Below are positions 30,812-35,834 of a DNA stretch of 35,834 bases, in pieces. Each line of letters starts with the position of its first letter. Position 1 is the first letter of the stretch. Location of the stretch: positions 1 to 35,834 of IMG/VR virus record IMGVR_UViG_3300044858_000951; one strand, written 5' to 3'. The position numbers were made by a program, and so were the translations under genes. Under the pieces are notes generated by a model, which was given only the letters and a program-made list of their open reading frames with translations, had not been told where the DNA came from and ran no database searches. The stretch is from a virus.

Positions 30812-30837
30812 AAAAACCCCTTTAGGTTGCTCTAAGG
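30812..30837 (-). terminator. Intrinsic terminator downstream of GDP-mannose dehydratase gene
   Basis: On the minus strand CCTTAG (30837-30832) pairs with CTAAAGG (30825-30819, one bulged A) and is followed by GGTTTTTC, with five T from the complement of 30812-30816. It lies 125 nt after the dehydratase stop and would end that transcript. An alternative AACC/GGTT stem also precedes the T-run. Confidence 0.6.
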
Positions 30838-30934
30838 TGATGTTGCTTAATAAATGGCTCTAAATCATTTACTAAACACTCAGAACAACCCAAAAGGGTC
30901 TTGTGTATAGAGCCACTTACCAAACAGACATCAC
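30837..30934. ncRNA. Candidate structured RNA: three nested stems
   Basis: GTGATGT/ACATCAC (30837-30843 with 30928-30934) encloses TGGCTCTA/TAGAGCCA (30855-30862 with 30908-30915), which encloses ACCC/GGGT (30888-30899, loop AAAA). All three stems are perfect, separated by internal loops of 11-12 nt and larger. It lies in the 3' region of the dehydratase transcript just before the terminator. It could be a 3'-UTR-derived small RNA or RNA-stabilising structure; strand is not certain. Confidence 0.45.
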
Positions 30935-30961
30935 TCTGCTAATGTAATTATAAATCAAAAA

Positions 30962-32209
30962 TTACTTGTAATCATCCGATGGATCAAATTCTTTAGAATT
31001 TAACCCTATTAGGATACTGTTTTTTTTAATCTTAAAAGTGTGCATCTCGCCAGGATTAACTGTGTAAATTTTGCCTATTTCCATGTTTACAGGCTCTTTA
31101 TTTTGTATGGTAAGGGTAGCTTCACCACAAGACAATAAAAAGCGTTCTGTCTTGATTTTATGATAGTGCTTGCCAAGAATACAATCCTCTTTTACTTCTA
31201 GCATTTTTGCTTCTGGAAAGCTGGTTAATCTGCGCCTGTTGTCCTCATGCACAGGGTTTAATTTTTGCATTTCAGCATCTACCATAATAGCCACCAAGTC
31301 TTTAAATTTAGTTTTTGATTCGTATCCTAATATTTCTTTACTTTTTGTTGCATCGCCACACAATAAATCTACCTCTGCTGGTCGTGTTAAACTTTTATCA
31401 AAATCTACATAATCCTCCCAGTTGGTAATGCCAACATGGGCAAATGATAGTTCCACCCATTCTTTAACTGAATGAGTTTCTCCTGTAGCAATGACAAAAT
31501 CATCTGGGGCTGGATGTTGCATGATGCGCCAAATCCATTCCACATATTCTTTTGCATATCCCCAATCCCTTTTAGCATCTAAGTTTCCAAGAACTAATTT
31601 ATCTCGTTGTCCTAAAGCAATTTCTGCAACTGCTTTACATACCTTGCGAGATAAAAATGCCTCACCCCTTCTTGGGCTTTCGTGGTTAAACAAAATGCCA
31701 CAATAAACTTTCATGTTATAGGCTTCTCGCCAAATCCTTGCCATTTCAAACGCAGCTACTTTAGAAGCTCCATAAGGTGATCTTGGGTAAAACTTGGTTG
31801 TTTCTTTTTGTGGTGTTTCTTGCACCTTACCAAACATTTCACTAGAACAGGCTTGATAAATCTTGCAATCTAACCCCAATGCTTTTACAGTTTCCATAAT
31901 TCTTAAAAGCCCATTGGCATTGATGTCTTGGGTTGTTTCTGGATGGTCGTAAGAATCACGAACTTGAGACATTGCAGCTAAGTTGTAGATTTCATCTGGT
32001 TTTACTTTTTCAATAATACGAAAGATGCTTGTGCCATCAGTCATATCGCCTGTATGCAAAGTAATTTGACCTAATGTATTTTTAATATTTGATAAGTTTG
32101 GTTGGCTAATTCTACGAATCATGCCATGCACTTCATAGCCTTTACTTAACAAAAGTTCTGTTAAATACGAGCCATCTTGACCAGAAATGCCTGTAATAAA
32201 TGCTTTCAT
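30962..32209 (-). CDS. GDP-mannose 4,6-dehydratase fused to a C-terminal cupin domain
   Basis: A 415-aa bifunctional-looking enzyme. Residues 1-318 are GDP-mannose 4,6-dehydratase (SDR fold): GISGQDG at 7-13 binds NADP, SSE at 122-124 and YGASK with Tyr146 and Lys150 are catalytic, and ESPRRG and RDWGYAKEYV bind the GDP-sugar. The reaction makes GDP-4-keto-6-deoxymannose, the precursor of GDP-fucose, GDP-rhamnose and perosamine. Residues about 325-412 are a cupin with HYH (348-350), a downstream Glu and GEMHTF (His390), like sugar keto-isomerases. The usual enzyme lacks this domain. GDP-fucose synthase is not in the window. Confidence 0.9.
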   Translation of the reverse strand: MKAFITGISGQDGSYLTELLLSKGYEVHGMIRRISQPNLSNIKNTLGQITLHTGDMTDGTSIFRIIEKVKPDEIYNLAAMSQVRDSYDHPETTQDINANGLLRIMETVKALGLDCKIYQACSSEMFGKVQETPQKETTKFYPRSPYGASKVAAFEMARIWREAYNMKVYCGILFNHESPRRGEAFLSRKVCKAVAEIALGQRDKLVLGNLDAKRDWGYAKEYVEWIWRIMQHPAPDDFVIATGETHSVKEWVELSFAHVGITNWEDYVDFDKSLTRPAEVDLLCGDATKSKEILGYESKTKFKDLVAIMVDAEMQKLNPVHEDNRRRLTSFPEAKMLEVKEDCILGKHYHKIKTERFLLSCGEATLTIQNKEPVNMEIGKIYTVNPGEMHTFKIKKNSILIGLNSKEFDPSDDYK

Positions 32210-32218
32210 TTGTTTTCC

Positions 32219-32530
32219 TTAAAATTCAAATTCTTTGTAATCATATCTTCCATTAGGTTTCTTAAACCAGCCGATAACAATAATTCTCCACCCAGACCTA
32301 ATAAGCTCAGGGAGATATTCGCTTTCTTGGATCTTCTTAATTCTGGATGACATATTACTTTTGGATGTCATTTGTATGCCTAAAGACTCTCCGTTTCCAA
32401 TAGCCACCATGTCTAAGATGCCAAACATATCTTTTTTTCGTTTTGTAAAAGAGTTGTAGGATTCGACCACTTCGCATTTATACCCCTGAGACTCGTATAG
32501 AGCCTTTGTACGCTGATTGTAGTTAGGCAA
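32219..32530 (-). CDS. PD-(D/E)XK-like small nuclease family protein
   Basis: A 103-aa protein with KDMFGILDMVAIGNGESLGI and QMTSKSNMSSRIKKIQESEY. G-x-x-D...g-x-Q-x-T matches the Holliday-resolvase/VRR-like fold seen in many phages, with Gln at the position of the usual catalytic Glu. The C-terminal RIIVIGWFKKPNGRYD strand completes the fold. It overlaps the HTH gene upstream by 8 nt and precedes the dehydratase by 9 nt. Activity is uncertain because the Glu is replaced. Confidence 0.6.
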   Translation of the reverse strand: MPNYNQRTKALYESQGYKCEVVESYNSFTKRKKDMFGILDMVAIGNGESLGIQMTSKSNMSSRIKKIQESEYLPELIRSGWRIIVIGWFKKPNGRYDYKEFEF

Positions 32531-32720
32531 GATCTTCTTCTGTTATCTTGCCAAACGAGGCTTCTATGATGGCTTCGTGGTGTTTCTTGGGGATGCTGTT
32601 CCGCATTGACCAGGCATAGACAGTTACATACTTCATACCAAGGTGATGCGCGATGTCCTTATATGTGCCAAAGACTTCTAATAATTTGTCAAAGTGTTGT
32701 TTTTTTGCAACAGTATTCAT
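32523..32720 (-). CDS. Cro/YdaS-like HTH transcriptional repressor
   Basis: A 65-aa protein: MNTVAKKQHFDKLLEVFGTY, KDIAHHLGMKYVTVYAWSMR, NSIPKKHHEAIIEASFGKIT. It has an HTH with KDIAHHLG (helix 2) and YVTVYAWSMRNSIP (recognition helix and turn), typical of YdaS/Cro proteins. AAGGAGAT precedes its start. It is divergent from the early operon across a 154-bp region packed with TCTACA/TGTAGA sites, which it probably binds. Confidence 0.8.
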   Translation of the reverse strand: MNTVAKKQHFDKLLEVFGTYKDIAHHLGMKYVTVYAWSMRNSIPKKHHEAIIEASFGKITEEDLA

Positions 32721-32730
32721 GTTATCTCCT

Positions 32731-32836
32731 TTTGTAGAACATTGATTCTACACCCAAAATAGGTAAATGTAGATATTAGGGTATATCCCTAGTAAATATT
32801 CTACAAATCTCTACAAATATCTGTATAGTTCTACAT
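32731..32836. promoter_or_regulatory. Operator cluster: six TCTACA/TGTAGA half-sites
   Basis: TGTAGAA (32733-32739) faces TTCTACA (32746-32752) across 6 bp, next to TGTAGA (32768-32773), an interrupted palindrome TAGGG-TATAT-CCCTA (32777-32791), and TCTACA at 32800, 32810 and 32830. The last three are spaced 10 and 20 bp apart, on one helix face. A possible plus-strand -10, TATAGT (32824-32829), lies among them. They separate the divergent repressor and early operon. Confidence 0.7.
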
Positions 32837-32852
32837 AAGCGATGTCGCTTAT
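32835..32852 (+). other. 5'-UTR hairpin of the early operon
   Basis: ATAAGCGA (32835-32842) and TCGCTTAT (32845-32852) are perfect inverted arms around TG, giving a 6-7 bp hairpin in the early mRNA leader. It ends 9 nt before the AAGGGAA ribosome site of the 32875 gene and partly overlaps the last TTCTACA half-site. It may stabilise the mRNA 5' end or serve as an operator. Confidence 0.55.
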
Positions 32853-32874
32853 TTCTTTGAAAGGGAATTTAAAA

Positions 32875-33072
32875 ATGAAAACACCAACTTTTTTTGTAAA
32901 AGCTACTTATGCCAGCAAAACTAGTGCTGATGCAGATGCACTAAAGCAAGGTTTAAATCCTGATGATTGTGTATTTCATTGTGAAGGCGGTATGTTTGGC
33001 TATGAAATTCGCATTTACGATGACTGGAAACAATGGCAACCAAATTTATATTTATCTGAGGTAACACTATGA
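32875..33072 (+). CDS. First early-operon gene, small unknown protein, 65 aa
   Basis: ATG 32875 is preceded by AAGGGAA and gives MKTPTFFVKATYASKTSADA, DALKQGLNPDDCVFHCEGGM, FGYEIRIYDDWKQWQPN. A start at 32842 lies in the hairpin and is unlikely. It looks like a compact alpha/beta domain with two cysteines. First gene of the early plus-strand operon; function unknown. Confidence 0.65.
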   Translation: MKTPTFFVKATYASKTSADADALKQGLNPDDCVFHCEGGMFGYEIRIYDDWKQWQPNLYLSEVTL

Positions 33073-33182
33073 AAGACTACAAAGGCGAATGGAAAGATAT
33101 ATTTTGGGGTGCTGTGGCAGCTATCCTTATGCTTGCACCAGCGATGGTTGTGTATGTTTGGAAAACAGGGGGTGTGTCGTGA
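33069..33182 (+). CDS. Tiny membrane protein, 37 aa
   Basis: ATG 33069 overlaps the previous stop (ATGA) and gives MKDYKGEWKDIFWGAVAAIL, MLAPAMVVYVWKTGGVS, with one hydrophobic segment (12-31). Its TGA overlaps the next GTG. Such tiny inner-membrane proteins are common among early phage genes, but none is identified here. Confidence 0.55.
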   Translation: MKDYKGEWKDIFWGAVAAILMLAPAMVVYVWKTGGVS

Positions 33183-33472
33183 GTAAATATGATAGTTGGT
33201 TAGAAGAACCATACCGGCAAATGGCGCAAGCTGATGACCATCAGGAATATGTATGGACTACCTATATGAAGCCAGGTAAGCCATGTGATCCTATGGACTT
33301 GGATAACTTCCAAGAGTATCTTGCAGATGCAACTGCGGATTATGCTGGTGCTGAGAAGTGGGAGAATCTGCGAGAGTATGCAGATAAAGGTGAATGGGAA
33401 AAGTTTGGTCGGGCTATTTATTTTCTAGTCCACGACCATATTGAAAACAAATTGATTGCAGAGGAAGAATAA
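33179..33472 (+). CDS. Early protein of unknown function, 97 aa (GTG start)
   Basis: GTG 33179 overlaps the previous TGA and gives VSKYDSWLEEPYRQMAQADD, HQEYVWTTYMKPGKPCDPMD, LENLREYADKG and a final EEE. The acidic helical composition is typical of small phage early proteins. A longer frame to 33089 would run through the preceding gene in another frame and is not credible. One-base overlap with the annealing protein (TAATG). Function unknown. Confidence 0.65.
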   Translation: MSKYDSWLEEPYRQMAQADDHQEYVWTTYMKPGKPCDPMDLDNFQEYLADATADYAGAEKWENLREYADKGEWEKFGRAIYFLVHDHIENKLIAEEE

Positions 33473-34005
33473 TGTCTAAATATTTAGAACTTAGAAATGT
33501 AGATGTATCGGATAAGATCGAGAAGAAGAATGGTTTGTCTTATCTGTCTTGGGCATGGGCTGTAGACACATTGCTACAACACGATCCACAGGCTACTTGG
33601 TCTTATGGTCAGCCTGTATTGTTTGGTGAGACTGTAATGGTGTTCTGCACAGTTAATGCGTTTGGTAAGTCGATGACAGCACAGTTGCCGGTCATGGATT
33701 ATCGCAACAAGGCAGTACCGAACCCCGATGCATTTGCCGTAAATACTGCTATGCAAAGGGCTTTGACAAAAGCAATCGCACTCCATGGATTGGGACTTTC
33801 ACTTTATGTCGGTGAGGATTTGTGGGATGATATAGAGGTGGATTCTACAAAGTTTGTAGAAAAGATATTAGGTTCTCAGGACATCCCAGAACTCAAGGTG
33901 AACTTTGCCCAAGCGTTTAAGGAAGTGTCTAAGGACAAAGAAGCGATGAAGAAGGTAAACGATGCCAAAGAAAAGCGGAAGGCAGAACTGAGTGAAACTA
34001 GCTGA
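33472..34005 (+). CDS. Single-strand annealing protein, DUF1071/Sak3-like
   Basis: A 177-aa protein. NGLSYLSWAWAVDTLLQHDP (20-39), then VPNPDAFAVNTAMQRALTKAIA, LHGLGLSLYVGEDL, is the hallmark of DUF1071 annealing proteins (RecT/Sak-like role), which coat and pair the 3' tails made by the exonuclease. The C-terminus is Lys/Glu-rich. The nuclease partner lies downstream at 35180 (or 298 across the junction), separated by seven small genes. A perfect palindrome sits within the gene at 33843-33861. Confidence 0.88.
   Translation: MSKYLELRNVDVSDKIEKKNGLSYLSWAWAVDTLLQHDPQATWSYGQPVLFGETVMVFCTVNAFGKSMTAQLPVMDYRNKAVPNPDAFAVNTAMQRALTKAIALHGLGLSLYVGEDLWDDIEVDSTKFVEKILGSQDIPELKVNFAQAFKEVSKDKEAMKKVNDAKEKRKAELSETS
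33843..33861. promoter_or_regulatory. 19-bp perfect palindrome inside the annealing-protein gene
   Basis: TTCTACAAA and TTTGTAGAA flank a central G, giving a 19-bp palindrome with 9-bp arms. The arms contain the same TTCTACA/TGTAGAA half-sites as the repressor-proximal operator cluster (32733-32836). It could be an intragenic operator. In mRNA it can form only a short hairpin. Functional role is inference. Confidence 0.55.
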
Positions 34006-34189
34006 TGTGCAGCCAGACAATGTGTGCTTCGAGTGCGGTAAGGCTTGGGGTACACATCCACTAAAGAGTTCGGAGAACCACAGATCATGGATCGACCTAT
34101 GCGATGTATGTTTAAAGCTCACAGCCGTAGTAGATGTTTCGGAATATGGTTATATAAAGGAAGGATGGGATGGAGAAAAAGTGGTGTAG
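33992..34189 (+). CDS. Small zinc-finger-like early protein, 65 aa (GTG start)
   Basis: GTG 33992 gives MKLADVQPDNVCFECGKAWG, THPLKSSENHRSWIDLCDVC, LKLTAVVDVSEYGYIKEGWD. Two CxxC pairs (VCFECG and LCDVC) separated by about 22 residues suggest a zinc-ribbon domain for nucleic-acid or protein contact. 14-nt overlap with the annealing protein gene. No family recognised. Confidence 0.7.
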   Translation: MKLADVQPDNVCFECGKAWGTHPLKSSENHRSWIDLCDVCLKLTAVVDVSEYGYIKEGWDGEKVV

Positions 34190-34322
34190 TTCTTGTCAGG
34201 CTGATAGACCAAAAGCTGGTTTTAAGTTGGTAGCAGCAGGAAATAGGGTTCGACCAGTTATGAGATGGAAATGCGAACATTGTTTAAAACGAGAAGCGGA
34301 GAGAAAATATGCAAGAAAATGA
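34170..34322 (+). CDS. Small zinc-ribbon protein, 50 aa
   Basis: ATG 34170 with AAGGAAGG upstream gives MEKKWCSSCQADRPKAGFKL, VAAGNRVRPVMRWKCEHCLK, REAERKYARK. CxxC (Cys6, Cys9) and CxxC (Cys35, Cys38) form a probable zinc finger with basic flanks, suited to nucleic-acid binding. It overlaps both neighbouring genes. Confidence 0.65.
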   Translation: MEKKWCSSCQADRPKAGFKLVAAGNRVRPVMRWKCEHCLKREAERKYARK

Positions 34323-34518
34323 TTTTATTTACACACCAAGCTCTACAGATATTACAATTCGGTGGCGCAAGATTTATGGCTATGTACCGGCAAGCGAACA
34401 AGCTAAGTACCAAAAGAAATGGGCAGAGTTTCGCGCATTGTCGGCAAGGACTTTAGAGAATGTAAATGTGCCAGAGATACCAGGAGTTGTGCAATGGAAA
34501 AAGTGGCAAAAATCCTAG
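34309..34518 (+). CDS. Conserved small early phage protein, 69 aa
   Basis: A 69-aa protein: MQENDFIYTPSSTDITIRWR, KIYGYVPASEQAKYQKKWAE, FRALSARTLENVNVPEIPGV. ITIRWRKIYGYVPASEQ is a motif I have seen in small environmental phage proteins of unknown function. It overlaps the upstream zinc-ribbon gene by 14 nt and the downstream membrane-protein gene by 25 nt. Confidence 0.65.
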   Translation: MQENDFIYTPSSTDITIRWRKIYGYVPASEQAKYQKKWAEFRALSARTLENVNVPEIPGVVQWKKWQKS

Positions 34519-34610
34519 TAGAGATAGGTGTTTACATTTTGTTACCTTTTGCGATAATAAAGGTGTCTTGGGAATTGGCAACTTCTTGGATTGAGGAATT
34601 AATAAAATGA
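34494..34610 (+). CDS. Tiny membrane protein, 38 aa
   Basis: ATG 34494 has AGGAG eight nt upstream and gives MEKVAKILVEIGVYILLPFA, IIKVSWELATSWIEELIK, with one hydrophobic segment (7-23). The alternative upstream ATG at 34419 gives a non-hydrophobic extension out of line with the ribosome site. The stop overlaps the next ATG (ATGA). Function unknown. Confidence 0.6.
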   Translation: MEKVAKILVEIGVYILLPFAIIKVSWELATSWIEELIK

Positions 34611-34831
34611 GAAACAAGCATTGTATGGAGGCTTTCTATAGAACCCTAAAGGAAGTAGATATTCCTACAGGGCAGTCTATGATCTGCGAGCATTTCTTTG
34701 CAGCAGGTTGGGATGCAGCCATTGATGCCTTGTCTCTCGCATATCAGAGGCAGTTTGAAAATGATGGAGTTGATACACAGCTTATTCGCAGAGACCCCCA
34801 AGAACCTCCAGCCGATGACGATAAAGAATGA
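34607..34831 (+). CDS. Small early protein, 74 aa
   Basis: A 74-aa protein: MRNKHCMEAFYRTLKEVDIP, TGQSMICEHFFAAGWDAAID, ALSLAYQRQFENDGVD, with a C-terminal acidic tail DDDKE. The F-F-x-A-G-W-x-A-A pattern is common in short phage proteins of unknown role. 4-nt overlap upstream and 17-nt overlap downstream. Confidence 0.65.
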   Translation: MRNKHCMEAFYRTLKEVDIPTGQSMICEHFFAAGWDAAIDALSLAYQRQFENDGVDTQLIRRDPQEPPADDDKE

Positions 34832-35009
34832 TTGGTATCCTGTATGCTTTCATTCCAAATCAGATTATAGAAAATGGCAGTATTACAGGAGGGGATCAGG
34901 AGAGAGAGTTACAGTCTGTGATGACTGTAGTGATGAGTACCAAAAGAAAATGAAAGGGGAGAATCGGTGTTTTATAGCAGAGGCTATGCAACGATCAAAA
35001 TATGTCTGA
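34815..35009 (+). CDS. Small cysteine-containing early protein, 64 aa
   Basis: ATG 34815 gives MTIKNDWYPVCFHSKSDYRK, WQYYRRGSGERVTVCDDCSD, EYQKKMKGENRCFIAEAMQR. One Cys near the start, a CDDC pair and a later Cys could form a small zinc site. The gene is the complete version of the fragment at 2-127; the right repeat begins inside it at 34883. It precedes the 55-aa and exonuclease genes. Confidence 0.7.
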   Translation: MTIKNDWYPVCFHSKSDYRKWQYYRRGSGERVTVCDDCSDEYQKKMKGENRCFIAEAMQRSKYV

Positions 35010-35169
35010 ACCAGTATCTCAAGCAGTAATGACAGTAACCGAGGTTGCTCCCTTTCAATTTGCTATCGAGATTGAGGGATCAGATTTATCGTTAGAAGTT
35101 TCACAGATTATGGTAAAGTTTCTGAATGACTGCTTACAGCAGATTCATGCGGATCAAAAAATCCATTGA
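35002..35169 (+). CDS. Small conserved early protein, second copy, 55 aa
   Basis: Same 55-aa frame as 120-287, differing at a few residues (Lys7 to Gln and Arg20 to Gln among them). The intact frame in both alleles shows it is a real gene. It overlaps the preceding gene by 8 nt and lies just upstream of the exonuclease. Function unknown. Confidence 0.7.
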   Translation: MSEPVSQAVMTVTEVAPFQFAIEIEGSDLSLEVSQIMVKFLNDCLQQIHADQKIH

Positions 35170-35179
35170 AAGGGATTGT

Positions 35180-35788
35180 ATGGAACAAAGAACAGAAGAA
35201 TGGTTTGCTGCCAGATTAGGCAAAGTTACTGCTAGTCGGGTCGCAGATGTTTTAGCCAAGATTAAGTCTGGCGAATCAGCAAGTCGTAAGAACTACAAGA
35301 TGGAATTAGTGGTTCAGCGATTGACCAACAAGGTAGGGGAGTCGTTTACTAACGCTGCGATGGAATGGGGTACAGAGCAAGAGCCATTCGCTAGGATGGC
35401 ATACGAGGCTCATACAGGCACTTTTGTAAAGGAGGATGGGTTCGTAGATCACCCCACGATAGAAGGCTTTGGATGCTCTCCTGATGGCATTGTAGGGGAA
35501 GGTCTTATCGAGATTAAGTGTCCGAATACCGCTAACCATATTGAGACAGTCTTGGAGAATAAAGCTCCAAGTAAATACATCCCACAGATGCAATGCCAGA
35601 TGGCTTGTACAGGCGCGAAATGGTGCGACTTTGTATCATTCGATCCTAGAGTGCCAGAGGACTTGCAACTGTTTGTAGTACGAGTCGAGAGGGATCAGGA
35701 GTATATCGACTCGATGGAAGTAGAAGTAAAGCAGTTTTTAAGCGAGGTCTTAGACCTATTTAACCAACTAAAAGCGAGGCAGAAATGA
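35180..35788 (+). CDS. YqaJ/lambda-exonuclease-type nuclease, second copy
   Basis: Second allele of the exonuclease at 298-906, with all catalytic residues kept (SPDG, IEIK). The few amino-acid changes include the more family-like MEQRTEEW start and LTNKVGES replacing LTGKAGES. Upstream, the longer frame from 35126 is open here but broken by a TAA in the left copy, which supports the internal start at 35180. Confidence 0.9.
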   Translation: MEQRTEEWFAARLGKVTASRVADVLAKIKSGESASRKNYKMELVVQRLTNKVGESFTNAAMEWGTEQEPFARMAYEAHTGTFVKEDGFVDHPTIEGFGCSPDGIVGEGLIEIKCPNTANHIETVLENKAPSKYIPQMQCQMACTGAKWCDFVSFDPRVPEDLQLFVVRVERDQEYIDSMEVEVKQFLSEVLDLFNQLKARQK

Positions 35789-35834
35789 CCTATGAAATGA
35801 AAGATGGCAGCTTTAGTCTATTTAAGAACGACAA
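35785..35834 (+). CDS. SSB-tail protein, second copy (cut by window end)
   Basis: The first 16 residues (MTYEMKDGSFSLFKND) of the gene complete at 903-1157, cut by the end of the window. It overlaps the exonuclease stop in the same way as the left copy. Confidence 0.8.
   Translation, partial: MTYEMKDGSFSLFKND

Larger units (their letters stand above)
30454..30961. other. 508-bp noncoding region with inverted repeats and AT-rich tract
   Basis: The longest gap in the window. From the left: an ATTACC/GGTAAT hairpin (30477-30492), a palindrome ATACAACTTGTAT (30507-30519), an AT-rich tract (about 30536-30580), GGTGATAT (30595-30602) pairing with ATATCACC (30676-30683), TTTGTAGA (30663-30670) pairing with TCTACAAA (30689-30696), a terminator (30812-30837) and a nested stem (30837-30934). 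No credible gene is seen. It likely carries the promoter of the DUF268 gene, and could hold a replication origin or a structured RNA. Confidence 0.6.
34883..35834. repeat. Right copy of diverged long terminal direct repeat
   Basis: Counterpart of 1-952, gap-free with about 39 substitutions. The differences cluster in 128-175 (small gene) and 423-478 (exonuclease) of the left-copy numbering, and most are synonymous. Both copies keep intact frames for the exonuclease, so selection has acted on both alleles. It ends with the window. Confidence 0.95.

Noticed and set aside
30713-30859. 49-codon minus-strand open frame in the noncoding region
   Set aside because: Reads as plausible helix-like residues but has no ATG or TTG, and only a late GTG giving about 16 residues; overlaps the terminator.
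35126-35179. Upstream extension of the right-copy exonuclease (start at 35126)
   Set aside because: The left copy has a TAA in this segment and the family motif begins at the ATG 35180; ribosome site also favours the latter.

Overview
The window is almost certainly the genome, or nearly all of it, of a tailed double-stranded DNA phage with a short-tailed (podovirus-like) gene set. It carries terminase, a large portal, scaffold, an SU10/phiEco32-type major capsid protein, a small adaptor, a beta-propeller tail hub, Q-rich/Ala-rich candidate ejection proteins, two fibres, a 3TM holin and a GH24 lysozyme. I see no tape measure, tail sheath, integrase, DNA polymerase or tRNA. The host is not identifiable. 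The AT-rich composition, the P1 Lyz-like lysozyme and the lambdoid-type accessory genes (YbcO-like nuclease, Q-like regulator, YdaS/Cro-like HTH) suggest a Gram-negative environmental bacterium.

Layout. (1) Positions 1-952 repeat at 34883-35834 with about 39 mismatches, so a circular or terminally redundant map of about 34.9 kb is likely, but the two copies are different alleles. (2) An early plus-strand operon runs from 32875 through the right end and, across the junction, to 1812. It holds many tiny overlapping genes and a recombination cassette: a DUF1071/Sak3-type annealing protein, a YqaJ/lambda-type exonuclease and a small protein with an SSB-like acidic tail. (3) The late minus-strand operon runs from 26373 down to 1807: Q-like regulator, promoter plus terminator, small proteins, GT7 glycosyltransferase, terminase, portal, scaffold, capsid, a strong post-capsid terminator, GT11 and GT-A glycosyltransferases, adaptor, fibres and tail proteins, internal virion proteins, second fibre, and lysis genes. 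(4) A plus-strand metallophosphoesterase/SprT-like pair lies at 26454-27829. (5) A minus-strand replication/accessory block lies at 27818-30453. (6) A 508-bp structured noncoding region (30454-30961) is followed by a GDP-mannose 4,6-dehydratase fused to a cupin, a PD-(D/E)XK-like protein and an HTH repressor facing the early operon across an operator cluster.

How the parts may work together. The HTH protein probably binds repeated TCTACA/TGTAGA sites between the divergent operons. The Q-like protein probably lets RNA polymerase pass a terminator placed just after a late promoter, as in lambda Q/PR'/tR'. Replication genes are few, so the host replisome is presumably used, with phage recombination proteins supporting concatemers. 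The most distinctive feature is a set of glycan genes: a GDP-sugar enzyme (GMD-cupin), a GT11 fucosyltransferase-like protein, a GT7 beta-1,4-galactosyltransferase-like protein, a third GT-A enzyme and a DUF268 protein. Three are embedded among virion genes, suggesting that the virion or the host surface is decorated with a fucose-type glycan.
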